A DNA stretch of 64,000 nt from an uncultured Gemmataceae bacterium (GTDB lineage: Bacteria; Planctomycetota; Planctomycetia; Gemmatales; Gemmataceae), in contig CALDUY010000002.1 of assembly GCA_937923405.1 (NCBI GenBank), positions 186,001-250,000 on the forward strand, read 5' to 3'. A program made the position numbers and the translations under genes. A model generated the notes under the pieces. That model did not search any database. It was not told the origin of the DNA and saw only the letters and a program-made list of their open reading frames with translations. How positions within the stretch are numbered: the first letter of the stretch is position 1; every line of letters starts with the position of its first letter. Shown here one piece after another: positions 37,101-44,491 of this stretch.

Positions 37101-39177
37101 TGGTGATCCAACCCTGGCGAATGAATGTCTGCCCGGTGTAGGTGTTCGATGCCGTCAGCACCAGTTCGCCCAGGCCAAACTTGGTCAGATTCGAGCGGAA
37201 CGGAGGTACGTTGTCGTCGATGATCTGTCCGCTGATCGTCAATTGACTGCGATCAAACGGTAAGAAGTCAGGGCCGTGGTCGGGTTCGACTCCGATACCC
37301 ACACCGGTGCCTGTGAAGCTAACATTGCCACGCGGGATGAGTAGTTGAAGTACAAGCGTTCCCGTAAGTTCATTGACGCCACGAATGTTGCGAATCGCAC
37401 CGTCATTATTGACACCGTTGCCCATCGGCAGAATGGCTTCTTGCGAGATGACAATGTCGGTGTTCAGATGCGGCAGGGCATGCGGCGGATTGGCGAACGG
37501 AGCCTGAGAATCCGCGATCTGATCTGCTTCCAATTCCAGCGTCGCGCCAGGGAAGATCCAGGTGGCATTTCGAGCGGAGTTGGTTCCGGCTCCAAGTGCC
37601 TGCGAATCGCGAATGTTCAGATAGCCCGCGAGAATCTCGGTTCGCCCCCGGTAGGTGTTGGCGTTGACCAGCACGAGCCGACCACCTCGGGTTTTGATAA
37701 ACGAGTAATCCGGCTGACTGGTCAATCCACCGGAAAGATTGGTATCGACCACATTGCCGGTGAGGAACAAGGTCGAGCCAGTTTCCACACCAATGCCAAC
37801 AGTGGGAAGTGCCTGCGAGGGGATCGCGTTGGTAAATGCCCAGAAGCGGAAATCACCGAAAACCGAGGTATCGTCACTCCACAGAGAGATATTCTGGGCC
37901 CAGGTGTTATGCCCGCTGAGGTTGTTCAGGGCACCGGTCACGGTGGCTCCGGAAGCAGCTCGTGGGAAGGCTGCCGCCGTTTCGATCCCGGGGCCATTTA
38001 ACGTCAACAACTCGCGCGGGACCGTGAAGCCGTCGCCTGAGGGATTGACGTTGGGATCAATTCGAGCCGCATTGGGCACAAACTGGATCTGCAAAGTTCC
38101 TGCACGGTTGGGGAAGCTCTGTACGACGGTATCGTTGACGCCGTAGACCGGAATCACGTCGTTGCCCAGAGCCAGCGAGTGCCGTATCCCCAGGATGCCC
38201 TGGTTGATGATGGTCCGACCGCGGTAGAGGTTGCCCGTGGCTGTGTTCAGCGGATCGAAAATGATCGATCCCGGACCTTCTTTGGTGATATTGTGACCCG
38301 AGCCGGTATCGCTGATGACGCCGGTGATGATCATCGTTCCCGCTCTGGCTCCGAGCGTGGAGTCGGAGTCCAGGACAATCGATCCAGCGAGTGTGTTGAT
38401 ACCGGCGATGTTGATGAGCGCGCCATCGTTCTGTGGACCGGCTCCGTTGACGATGATCGGCTCGAAGATATTGCCTGCGACATTTTCGATCTGTAACTGG
38501 CCGCTACGGGTAAAAGTGCTAACAATCGTGGTTGGCGCGGACGAACTGCCCAGAGCATTGGCGTGACGAACATTCAGCTGACCTTCTGTGATGAAGATCT
38601 CGCCCATAAAGCCGCTGTTGTCCGCGGTGAGAATCAGCGTGCCGGGACCGTCCTTGCTCAGCCCCACGCCTGACGCGCCGATGAGCTGGCCATTGATGCG
38701 CAGTTCGGCATTGGTGGTACCGACCGTGAAGAACTGGCGATTGCCGGCTGCTCCTCCGAAGAGGATGTTGAAGTCGATGACGTTGTTGGTCGATCCCAGG
38801 TTAGCGATGATGAAGCCGGTGTTCGCCGCCTCTTGTCCGAGAGTGATCGGCAAGCCGTTGAGCGTATAGCCACTGCCTGAGAACGTGATCGAATTGACCA
38901 GCAAATTCTCTATATCGTTGGTGGCCAAGAACTTGGCCGCGCTGATGGGGAAGACAATGTCATCACCATTGACCGGCGCGGTGTCGAATTGCCAGTTGGC
39001 CGGATCCGACCAGTTGTTCGTCAAACCACCGCCATCCCAAACCCGAGTGGCGGGAGCGATACGTTCCTCGAACGTTTCTAAAAAGAGCCTCCGCGCCTTG
39101 GGCCTCCGCGCGTTGGCCAGCTTTTGATAGTTGGGAAACAAAGAACGCAACCAGCGCGACCAGGCGGCACGCTTCAT
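28135..39177 (-). CDS. Giant surface protein: autotransporter-type repeats, inserted beta-propeller and Ig-like domains
   Basis: A 3,680-residue protein, likely exported. Residues 1-50 hold a basic start and RRLFLETFEERIAP, similar to the LEPR-XLL motif of planctomycete surface proteins. Residues about 50-1045 and 1830-2870 contain twelve autotransporter-associated repeats (for example GPGRLTLTADNSYSGLTNIL, then a GALxxxNxxALG strand), six in each block. Between them, residues about 1046-1829 form a BNR/sortilin-like propeller (GAWRSKNSGFTWEPL, GILRSTNYGQSWTLI, VFKTTNAGRTWVNISGNLP) inserted inside one repeat unit. Residues about 2876-3585 are seven Ig-like domains of about 95 residues (SVFGQPVT..GTVTFFVDG); a different final domain ends the protein. 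Adhesion or surface-layer function is inferred. Confidence 0.9.
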   Translation of the reverse strand: MKRAAWSRWLRSLFPNYQKLANARRPKARRLFLETFEERIAPATRVWDGGGLTNNWSDPANWQFDTAPVNGDDIVFPISAAKFLATNDIENLLVNSITFSGSGYTLNGLPITLGQEAANTGFIIANLGSTNNVIDFNILFGGAAGNRQFFTVGTTNAELRINGQLIGASGVGLSKDGPGTLILTADNSGFMGEIFITEGQLNVRHANALGSSSAPTTIVSTFTRSGQLQIENVAGNIFEPIIVNGAGPQNDGALINIAGINTLAGSIVLDSDSTLGARAGTMIITGVISDTGSGHNITKEGPGSIIFDPLNTATGNLYRGRTIINQGILGIRHSLALGNDVIPVYGVNDTVVQSFPNRAGTLQIQFVPNAARIDPNVNPSGDGFTVPRELLTLNGPGIETAAAFPRAASGATVTGALNNLSGHNTWAQNISLWSDDTSVFGDFRFWAFTNAIPSQALPTVGIGVETGSTLFLTGNVVDTNLSGGLTSQPDYSFIKTRGGRLVLVNANTYRGRTEILAGYLNIRDSQALGAGTNSARNATWIFPGATLELEADQIADSQAPFANPPHALPHLNTDIVISQEAILPMGNGVNNDGAIRNIRGVNELTGTLVLQLLIPRGNVSFTGTGVGIGVEPDHGPDFLPFDRSQLTISGQIIDDNVPPFRSNLTKFGLGELVLTASNTYTGQTFIRQGWITIRNNRALGGAVPGPDTIQPETYVAQGAMLVLKQTRSVNPLPIVVPERIIASGQGIDHRFPELNQRGAILNLSNLNTITGIVTLVATNAFPRVGIGADIDSTDVSVTFSELTFTNLIQEGLSNAANVQNGIPNPPALIPAGFDKLGRKRIYLQGQGTYTGNNRVVEGVIRIQHNTALGMLDGTTQVLAGAALEIAGYSTANVPLINFNGGLPGGIQVKESLILAGSGNVTADDPTHDFSFPVPIDTLVNLNEDNLWNGPVVLLTDVRIDTKNNSRLAFYKPITGPGGFVKRNGGILVLGGNNEFQGEVLIEAGVVNLQSPTALGSSLGGTTITADAQLQLQGDLTIAGEKLTVIGNGPDVAPNIPLRWFPQGPAPINEPLWSGNFATGRVTGVVPDPFDSNVLYVSAAGGGAWRSKNSGFTWEPLIDNAGIPGLPQVIFTGAIAVAPTDSNTIYVGLGEANNSGDSFYGRGILRSTNYGQSWTLIQPPGNAFDRKTISKIVVDPVFPNVIYVAVMGSGTFTTPGNFGVWRFDGANWTNLTNGLIPTDDENTVLTTENRFTDLVVYNAHFQPTPNNRVIAFTVSDMFGFLSGTTSGAYISVDSGATWTRNSFPSALETFTGASGTQYTNQPRNGRIEMDGTKIGNVVTLYAAIAFPVNFPRQDQGTAGTFREVVNTAATYNPATGVWTIGAWAALGSQPSPQGSSAGPFGTQGWYNIAIAVNPTNPNFVFLGGVGGPFTSGPHVYNGTDWIDVDPGVDGRGPHVDYHSARFDRNGRLVVGNDGGIWRMENTTPPAVGQAIWTNLNGNFLQITQFVGIDSHPTNPFFAIGGSQDNGTKLFNDSYTWASVDLGDGGIALINNKNPNVMFHVQNGVLRRSLAGGVVGSWTTIRTTSPQVGLYFPFVLDRVNPSRLVYPDIDQFGNGILFESLNSDAPNPNWSLLNANTPFGRVNGIGLADRQGIWAADPDFPLAINNGADSYDPSTIYVLSSTGVFLTKNGGLSWVNRSSGLAGGLGNFVDIAVDPRNRDVVYVVRAGFGGNHVFKTTNAGRTWVNISGNLPDLPTYKVVVDPRNGDVYIGNDNGVYHLPGGSGSTWTRFGVGMPNVQVRNMALNTQTNTIIAGTYGRGMFQLFLDDRRDNSGGVRAISGSSVWTGEVVMTGPTTFRAEVGAQVNFVGVISDVDDNLNTVTKTGAGRVVFSGANTYKGLTDIVEGALVVRNPSALGSSDPVNGRTIVRTGAALELQSDLALEFVELNGNGGVFNDHFTGALRNVSNNNTFTGTLFLNTNSTIGVDSGSQLTIGTKVGSPSLPGVGTITDGVGVRGFTKELTGKLILNSANTYDGFTDIAAGELQIQHSLALGNPGGLGTQVRNGAQLELNVDLAGNPITVIGEQLDVSGTGVNATGAVQNIAGNNVWAGNVRIMAIPSLPAPPPPTPPNKASFAVDRAQDTLTISGTISEDGGSFGLDKIGPGRLTLTADNSYSGLTNILGGALRAAARNALGTGGTTAAGNGTIVSAGAALELFSDSSIIFDVEEIILNGRGIAPANLGALRNVAGVNEWTGNIVLNSTVSAASGSPNPIINIGVDAGSELLVRGADIVRDPTSVPSLNKAAELHKVGEGKLTFANANSYAGLTVVEAGVLNIQNNNSLGRLLNEVQTINIIGLGGSFTLGFGNPMEVTGNIPAGATAAQIRAALEALPNIGPGNVAVTRNVNFVVVTFQNALGGVNLPQLVGNGTAGTTVSIATVQNGGPSAGTIVQNGATLQVQNGITVSNEALTLNGPGFDNQGALANVSNNNTWDSSITLGSDSFIGVSQAGDTLTISQSIGQASAGLGVTKVGPGTLLYTGGAGTSNTYTGLTQVNQGTLQLNKTGGAVAINGDLTVGDTLAGAAAAILLQPNQIVDSATVRVESDGLFDLNGLAETIAALRILDGDVFTHNNGLLTTTTLDMVGGRLNIGLNGQLILNGNVSGTSSATETALIDGLGRVNLNNATRTFAVSDGPQPLDMRVGVEITGNAGLNKNGSGVLVLEKPNSYTGLTTVFNGDLRVNGTVGNVDLEGGTLSGTGTVGTIDGGNPAIPAVGVVSPGGSTGILRSGSNVWGPGTTFRVELNSTTPGTGHDQLQVTGSIDLGNASIDGFIGPNVAIGDSFVIITATGGVTGEFDVGNVVFIDGKKFSIAYLPNSVVITRIKADVVMQLTSSSNPSVYGQPVTFTVTVTPEPGAGPLPGTGTVTFTLDGIQVPDKPLVNNQAVLDPVLDLGLVLSVGTHQVQVTFNGDGDFNAQSRSLTPNQLVNRAPTSITVTQSPATPVFGQPVTVTVGIKAVPPGGTALGANVPTGLVTFIVNNGPPQNLPINAAGNVQLILNSLTTGQHIVKVQYQGDENYLPIAPAQDLVINVQRANVNVLVTAQPVTAPLGETVRFTASVTAAPPGAGFPTGTVAFFDGVIDPSNLLGQAAINPLTGLASIDTSVLTVGMHTIIAQYVGDSNFNANTGTLNYTVGAATTATTLAVAPNPSVFGQAVQFTATVRTVLPGLGTPSGTVTFFVDGVALPSVSVDSQGVARISVNSLEVGNRTITARFDGNANFALSSDSRTQVVQRAATQVAINTTLNPVAVNQPVTINATVTSVAPGQGVPSGTVTFFVNGVNRGNAPVVNGVASLPLIFNTQGTFNVTATYSGSGNHLGSNSPALQQTVVPFTSTVNLTKSVATSVFGQPVTYTAVVRGGLFGTTLTQIPGGTVTFFVNGVARGTVALNQNGLARLQLNLGVGNYNVTARYNGTANFASSSMTVNHTVNPANTAVQLSANRNPAIIGQQVTVTATVVAVAPGRGVPPGTVTFVVNGVAQTPLPVNAQGQVSLNLGALPLGTHVVTAIYNGAPSYNGSQSVDLVINVIEPLPASRLTAALTSAVSVATPFGIRVVARDQFGNPVPGFNQPATITILSAPAGATLTGPRTANFVNGVATFNNLRVNLAGRYVLRIIAGGLFVDLVINAQGRLV

Positions 39178-39555
39178 CGGGAGGCCTCTTCATCGGGTGA
39201 CGTGAGTAGGGACTATTGAACAATCCGCGCGCGGACACTAGCCTTCACCAACAGCTAGCCATACGCAGCGGGCTGTCCCGTGGTCCTAACAGTGTTCCAC
39301 GCTGTATCTGAGATGAGATACCCGGTTTCAAAGTTCCCTTCAAGCGGAGAAGGATAAACTTTTCGTGTTAGTGAGTCCGATCGGGTCAGGCAAAACGGGA
39401 GGTGTGGTCTGTGCGGACAAGCCGGTTGGGATGGTTTTTTCGATTACTCTTGAAGAATCGAAGAAGTGCTCATTGACGAGGCGAGTTACTAAGATTAACT
39501 CAGTGTAGGGTCTTTCTCTCCCACCGCATAGATTCTCTTTCCAGGAGTGGCCATC
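39178..39555. other. Divergent intergenic region with a small palindrome
   Basis: This 378-bp spacer separates the start of the giant protein gene from the Gfo/Idh/MocA gene and must hold both promoters. A perfect 6-bp inverted repeat, GTATCT at 39304-39309 and AGATAC at 39316-39321, could be an operator. TTGACG at 39473-39478 is -35-like, but no well-spaced -10 hexamer follows, so no promoter is called. No small gene or RNA was recognised. Confidence 0.4.
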
Positions 39556-40920
39556 GTGAGCGATCCAATCACAAGCCGATTATCTCGCCGAGACATGCTG
39601 CAAACTTCAGGCACCCTTGCCGCCGGAGCACTGGCTGGTCTGGCTATTCCCGCTGTTCATGCCGCTGGGGACGATCTGATTCGCGTTGCTCTGGTCGGCT
39701 GCGGCGGACGTGGAACCGGCGCGGCTACTAACGCTCTCTCCACCAAAGGGCCGGTTCAACTCGCGGCGATGGCCGACGTTTTTGAAGATCGTCTCAACAG
39801 CAGTTACCGGCAAATCTCACGCTCCGAGGTCGGTAAAAAAGTCGACGTGCCACCCGAACGCCGCTTCATCGGTTTTGACGCCTATAAAAAGGCTATCGAC
39901 AGTCTGAAACAGGGCGATGTCGCCATCTTCGCCACTCCACCGGCGTTCCGTTGGGTCCATTTCAAATATGCCATCGAGAAAGGCGTCCATGTTTTCATGG
40001 AGAAGCCGGTCACCGTCGATGGCCCGTCTTCGCGAAAGATGTTCGAGCTGGCCAAGGAAGCCGAAAAGAAGAATCTCAAGGTTGGCGTCGGGCTAATGTG
40101 CCGGCACTGTGAATGTCGCCAGATGCTCTACGACAAGATCCGCAACGGCGACCTCGGCGAGATCAACCTGCTACGAGCCTACCGCATGCATGGTCCGATC
40201 GGCTCGGCGCATGTGCCCAAGAAGCCTAATAATATGAACGAGCTGATGTATCAGATCCGCAACTTTCACGCCTTCCTCTGGGCCAGCGGCGGAGCCTTCA
40301 GCGACTTCCTCATCCACAACATCGATGAGTGCTGCTGGATGAAAGACGCCTGGCCGACCGAGGCCAAGGCTTCGGGTGGACGTCACTATCGCGGCGACAA
40401 CGTCGATCAAAACTTTGACACCTACTCGGTCGAGTACACTTTCCCCGATGGCGCGAAGCTGTTTCTCGAAGGCCGAACGATCAACGGTTGCAAGCAAGAG
40501 TTCGCCAGCTACGCGCATGGCAGCAAAGGCAGTGCGGTTATCTCCGCTAATGCTCATAGCTCGGGCCGTTGCCCCGTCTACGCTGGTCAACTGCTGAAAG
40601 GCAAAGCCGTCTGGCGCGCTCCACGCAACGAGCCAAGTCCGTATCAAGTGGAGTGGGACCGGCTCATGGATGCGATTCGCAACGACAAACCGTTCAATGA
40701 AGCCAAACGCGGCACCGAGGCCAGTCTGGTCACGGTCATGGGCCGACTCGCGGCTCATACCGGCCAGGTCTGGACCTACGAGCAAACGTTGAACCACGAA
40801 CACGAGTTCGCACCAGACGTGGACAAACTGGAACTGAACGGACCTGCGCCGCTTCAGGCCGACCAGTCGGGCAAGTATCCCGTGCCAGAACCCGGCATCA
40901 AGATCAAACGCGAGTATTGA
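39556..40920 (+). CDS. Tat-exported Gfo/Idh/MocA family oxidoreductase
   Basis: A 454-residue NAD(P)-dependent oxidoreductase. The GTG at 39556 is chosen because AGGAG at 39543-39547 lies eight bases upstream; an in-frame GTG at 39547 overlaps that site. The Tat signal SRRDMLQTSGTLAAGALAG covers residues 9-27. The Rossmann motif is VALVGCGGRGTGA, and HVFMEKPVTVDG holds the family EKP motif. The C-terminal Gfo/Idh domain has GGAFSDFLIHNIDECCWM. Family members act on sugars and inositols; planctomycetes carry many exported ones. It probably works in the periplasm. Substrate is unknown. Confidence 0.9.
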   Translation: MSDPITSRLSRRDMLQTSGTLAAGALAGLAIPAVHAAGDDLIRVALVGCGGRGTGAATNALSTKGPVQLAAMADVFEDRLNSSYRQISRSEVGKKVDVPPERRFIGFDAYKKAIDSLKQGDVAIFATPPAFRWVHFKYAIEKGVHVFMEKPVTVDGPSSRKMFELAKEAEKKNLKVGVGLMCRHCECRQMLYDKIRNGDLGEINLLRAYRMHGPIGSAHVPKKPNNMNELMYQIRNFHAFLWASGGAFSDFLIHNIDECCWMKDAWPTEAKASGGRHYRGDNVDQNFDTYSVEYTFPDGAKLFLEGRTINGCKQEFASYAHGSKGSAVISANAHSSGRCPVYAGQLLKGKAVWRAPRNEPSPYQVEWDRLMDAIRNDKPFNEAKRGTEASLVTVMGRLAAHTGQVWTYEQTLNHEHEFAPDVDKLELNGPAPLQADQSGKYPVPEPGIKIKREY

Positions 40921-40977
40921 GCAGTCGTCCACCTCCGCGAGGGGGTGGCCTGCCCTCAGCGACGGGGATGATTACTG

Positions 40978-41874
40978 TTGTTTGCCATCCATGAGGTCCC
41001 GATTGAGGACACGTTCGCCGAAGCCTTTCCCATGACGGCCTGTCGCTTGCTGATTACAGCGGCGACAGCGTCGTGGGCACAGATCGCGGCACAGCAAGCG
41101 ACCGGATACGCGGCCAGCGTCATCGGTTGTGACGCCGAGGCTGGCATTGAACGTGAACTGCATCCCGACGAAACCCCAGACGGACGCCCCGGCGTCAGTG
41201 TGCTGCTCTTCGGTTTCAGCCGTGATGCCCTGTTGAAAGCCGTTCTCAACCGTGTTGGCCAGTGCGTTCTCACTTGTCCGACGACCGCCTGTTTCAACGG
41301 TCTGCCGGTCGATAAGGCCCGTGCCTTGCGGATCGGCGGGGGCTTACGGTTTTTTGGAGACACTTTTCAGATCTCCAAACTGCTCGAAGGGCGTCGCTTC
41401 TGGCGTATTCCGACGATGGACGGCGAATTCATTTGCGAGGATTACTTCGGCACAGTCAAGGGCGTAGCCGGAGGCAACTTCCTCATCCTCGGTGAAACGC
41501 AACAAGCGGCACTGACCGCCGCTGAATCGGCCATCCAAGCCATTGGCGCGGTCCCTGGCGTGATCGCGCCGTTTCCCGGTGGCGTGGTTCGCTCCGGCAG
41601 CAAGGTCGGCAGCCGTTACAAAAAACTCAAGGCCAGCACTAACGATGCCTACTGTCCGACACTTCGCGCTCAGGTGACGAGTGCCCTGCCGACCGGCGTT
41701 GGGGCTGTTTACGAGATCGTGCTGGACGGACTCGACCTCGCCAGCGTCGAACAGGCCATGCGTGTTGGCATTCGAGCGGCTTGCCGACCTGGGATCGTTC
41801 GCATCACTGCGGGTAACTATGGCGGCAAGCTCGGGCCGTTTCACCTTCAGCTGCATCAATTGTTCCGCGAGTGA
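40978..41874 (+). CDS. ftr: Formylmethanofuran:tetrahydromethanopterin formyltransferase
   Basis: A 298-residue enzyme that moves the formyl group between methanofuran and tetrahydromethanopterin (called FhcD in methylotrophs). The beginning VPIEDTFAEAFPMTACRLLI is close to the archaeal and methylotroph Ftr N-terminus, and the later GGVVRSGSKVGSRYKKL and MRVGIRAACRPGIVRITAGN are family blocks. Length is normal. The start is probably TTG 40978; an ATG at 40968 is out of frame. It ends 4 bp before fhcC, so the two are one operon. Planctomycetes are known to carry this archaeal-type C1 pathway for formaldehyde or formate. Confidence 0.93.
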   Translation: MFAIHEVPIEDTFAEAFPMTACRLLITAATASWAQIAAQQATGYAASVIGCDAEAGIERELHPDETPDGRPGVSVLLFGFSRDALLKAVLNRVGQCVLTCPTTACFNGLPVDKARALRIGGGLRFFGDTFQISKLLEGRRFWRIPTMDGEFICEDYFGTVKGVAGGNFLILGETQQAALTAAESAIQAIGAVPGVIAPFPGGVVRSGSKVGSRYKKLKASTNDAYCPTLRAQVTSALPTGVGAVYEIVLDGLDLASVEQAMRVGIRAACRPGIVRITAGNYGGKLGPFHLQLHQLFRE

Positions 41875-41878
41875 CTTC

Positions 41879-42685
41879 ATGCTGCGACTCACTTACCACG
41901 GCTCGACGAATATTCCGGTGGAAGCGGAGTGCATTACACCGGATTGCCTCTCGGGAAAATCCCCGCAAGAAATCGCACAACTCCCCGTTCAGTATGGCAA
42001 CGTCTCGGTGCCCCTCGGCGAGTTTTTCCATGTTCAAGGCGATGCTAGCGACGGTCAGGTTTTGGTCGAAGGCGACACCTCGCGTGTGAAACTGCTGGGA
42101 GCAGGGATGTCGCACGGGCGGTTGATGGTCTCTGGGGATGTCGGCATGCATGTGGGAGCCGAGATGACCGGCGGCGAATTGATCGTCCAAGGCAATGCCG
42201 GCGATTGGGTCGGGGCCGAGATGCGCGGGGGGCGGATCAAGGTCCACGGTAATGCGGGCCACTTGGTCGGGGCGGCCTATCGCGGCGCTCACGTCGGTAT
42301 GCGTGGCGGAGTCATTCTGATTCGTGGCAAGGCCGGCAACGAGGTCGGCGCGGGCATGCGTCGCGGCCTCATCGCTGTGGGAGCCGTGGGCGATTTCCCC
42401 GGGGTCTCGATGATCGCCGGCAGCCTATTGGTCTTCGGCTCCGTGGGACTACGGCCCGGGGCGGGGATGAAACGCGGCACTCTGGTTTTCGCCGGAGAAC
42501 CCCCTACGCTTTTGCCGACATTTCGCCTCGCTTGTGTCTACGAGCCGCTGTTCCTGACTTTGTATCTTCGCCAGTTACGCGCCTGGAACTATCCCGTCCC
42601 CGAACGCTGTTTTACTTCTCGCTGGCGGCGCTACAGTGGGGACTTTGTCGCCCTGGGCAAGGGGGAAATTCTGACTCCCGCTTGA
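41879..42685 (+). CDS. fhcC: Formylmethanofuran dehydrogenase subunit C
   Basis: A 268-residue protein of the FhcC/FwdC family, the beta-helical scaffold subunit of the formyltransferase/hydrolase complex. The central part is built from GxxGxxxG repeats like those of the glutamate synthase alpha subunit (GDVGMHVGAEMTGGELIVQG, NAGDWVGAEMRGGRIKVHG, NAGHLVGAAYRG). The ATG at 41879 is chosen because it lies 4 bp after ftr; the frame extends upstream inside ftr without coding meaning. The active subunits fhcA and fhcB are not adjacent, unlike the usual fhcCDAB order of methylotrophs. A C-terminal YSGDFVALGKGEIL matches the family end. Confidence 0.9.
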   Translation: MLRLTYHGSTNIPVEAECITPDCLSGKSPQEIAQLPVQYGNVSVPLGEFFHVQGDASDGQVLVEGDTSRVKLLGAGMSHGRLMVSGDVGMHVGAEMTGGELIVQGNAGDWVGAEMRGGRIKVHGNAGHLVGAAYRGAHVGMRGGVILIRGKAGNEVGAGMRRGLIAVGAVGDFPGVSMIAGSLLVFGSVGLRPGAGMKRGTLVFAGEPPTLLPTFRLACVYEPLFLTLYLRQLRAWNYPVPERCFTSRWRRYSGDFVALGKGEILTPA

Positions 42686-42700
42686 GTCGCTGGTTAGCGC

Positions 42701-44343
42701 TCAGGCAGTCTGCTCGGCAGCATCGGCTTGGCGACCTAGTAACTCGATGGCCAACTCGCGGAGGCGAAACTTCTGGATTTTCCCGTCACGGTCATCGGAA
42801 AAGTGTCGGTGAATTGCCAGTAGCGCGGCACCTTGTACGAGGCCAACTGAGATCGACAATGCGCCGAGAGGGTCGGCTCGTCGACGCTGCAACCGGGAGC
42901 TAGCCGAATCCAGGCCATGACTTCCTCGCCGTATTTGATGCTGGGCACGCCGATTACTTGAGCTTCGGCAACCCCTGGGTGAGCAACAAGGACTTCTTCG
43001 ATCTCTCTAGGAGAAATATTCTCGCCGCCGCGGATGATCATGTCCTTGAGTCGACCGACAATGCGGACGTAGCCATCGGGTTCCATGACGGCCTGATCGC
43101 CGGAGTGCATCCAGCCTTGCGGATCGATGGCGGCATGCGTGGCCGCTGGATCACGCCAGTAGCCACGCATCACGCTGTAGCCGCGTGTGCAAAATTCGCC
43201 GGCCTGACCGCGTGGTACGATGCGGCCTGTTTCGCGGTCGCGAACACAAATTTCGCAATGGGGCTGTACTCGGCCCACTGTGCCGACTCGCTTCTCCAGT
43301 GGGTCGTCGCGTGAACTGAGCGTGGACAACGGCGAGGTCTCGGTCATGCCGTAACCAATCGCCACCTCGGGCATGTGCATGCGAGCGATCACCTGGCGCA
43401 TCAGTTCAATCGGGCAGGGCGACCCGGCCATGATGCCAGTCCGCAGCGAGGAAACGTCCGTTTGCACGAATGCGGGATCGTCGAGCAAAGCGCGAAACAT
43501 GGTCGGAACGCCATACAGGGAGGTGCAACGCTCAGCTTGAATGGCCGCTAGTGTTGGACCAGACTGGAACCAGCCGCCCGGCGTGACCATGCATGCTCCC
43601 AGACTGGTACAAGCCAGATTCCCCAGCACCATGCCGAAACAATGATAAAACGGCACGGGAATACAGACGCGATCGGCTTCGCTGTAGCCCAAACTCAGAC
43701 CAACCAGATAGGCATTGTTCAGAATGTTATGATGAGTCAGTGTCGCCCCTTTGGGATTTCCCGTTGTTCCTGAGGTGTACTGGATGTTGATCGGATCATC
43801 GAACTGTAACGTCTTCTCGATCGCTTCGACCTCAGATTCGGCGACGCTATCGCCACGGGTCAGCAGACCGTCCCAATCTCGATCGAGATGCACAGTCGCC
43901 TGTAGATCGGGGCATTGGCCACGCACTGCCTCCAGCATCGGGCCATACTGCTGCGAGCGAAAGCTGTCGGCATGGAGCAACAATTTGCAGCCGGATTGTC
44001 GCAGCACATAGCCGAGTTCGTTGGCCAGATAGGCCGGGTTGACGTTCACCAGAATAGCCCCGAGGCGTGCGGTGGCATACTGGACGACCACCCACTCAAA
44101 GCGGTTGCTGGCCCAGATGCCAACGCGATCGCCGGGTTGCACTCCCAGGGTCAGCAGTCCTCGTGCGGCCCGTGAGACACATCGCCACAACTCGTCGTAG
44201 GTCATGCGGATCTGTTGGCTACAGACGATGAGCGCCTCATGGTGGGGAACCCGCTCGACGGTTCGCCGCAGATTGTCGCCGATTGTCTCGCCCAATAGTG
44301 GAGTAGCATAGGCTCCGTGTGCATAAGAAAGATTCGCGGACAT
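42701..44343 (-). CDS. Acyl-CoA synthetase (AMP-binding), frameshifted near the C-terminus
   Basis: An adenylate-forming ligase of the medium/long-chain acyl-CoA synthetase type. Visible motifs are YTSGTTGNPKGATLTHHN (P-loop), VAIGYGMTETSPLSTLS, GWMHSGDQAVMEPDGYVRI, GGENISPREIEEVLVAHPG and the catalytic-lysine motif PMTVTGK. After TGK the frame reads a random tail and stops at 42736, but the adjacent frame continues IQKFRLRELAIELLGRQ and stops at 42701, just as the family does. One base appears to be missing in the GGGAAAA run (minus strand) near 42778-42784. It is either a sequencing error or a real mutation; catalytic Lys is kept in both cases. The ATG at 44343 is chosen over 44454, where there is no domain. 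Confidence 0.85.
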
Positions 44344-44417
44344 GCGATTCACCCGATGCGTCCGTGTAGAATGGAATAAGCAGCCACAGGATCGCACAGC
44401 GTGGCATAAGATGCAAG

Positions 44418-44446
44418 TTGCAATCCAACCGGGTCGCCGATAAAAA
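44418..44446 (+). promoter_or_regulatory. Candidate sigma-70-type promoter for the FHA gene
   Basis: TTGCAA at 44418-44423 and TAAAAA at 44441-44446 are spaced by 17 bases, 46 bases before ATG 44492. CCCC at 44465-44468 can pair with GGGG at 44479-44482, so the Shine-Dalgarno-like G run may be folded. Confidence 0.4.
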
Positions 44447-44491
44447 ATGAGCATGCCAACCTATCCCCTGTCCCAAGTGGGGGCCTGATCG

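Noticed and set aside
28327..38500. Long plus-strand open frames opposite the giant gene (for example 28327-29421, 33319-34779)
   Set aside because: They have skewed composition and no domain logic, and lie entirely antisense to a continuous 3,680-residue frame with clear repeats.
39473..39495. Promoter TTGACG/TAAGAT before the oxidoreductase
   Set aside because: The hexamers are only 11 bases apart, too close for a sigma-70 promoter.
41681..41878. Upstream extension of fhcC inside ftr
   Set aside because: The extra 66 residues are an out-of-frame reading of ftr and the family starts at the ATG at 41879.
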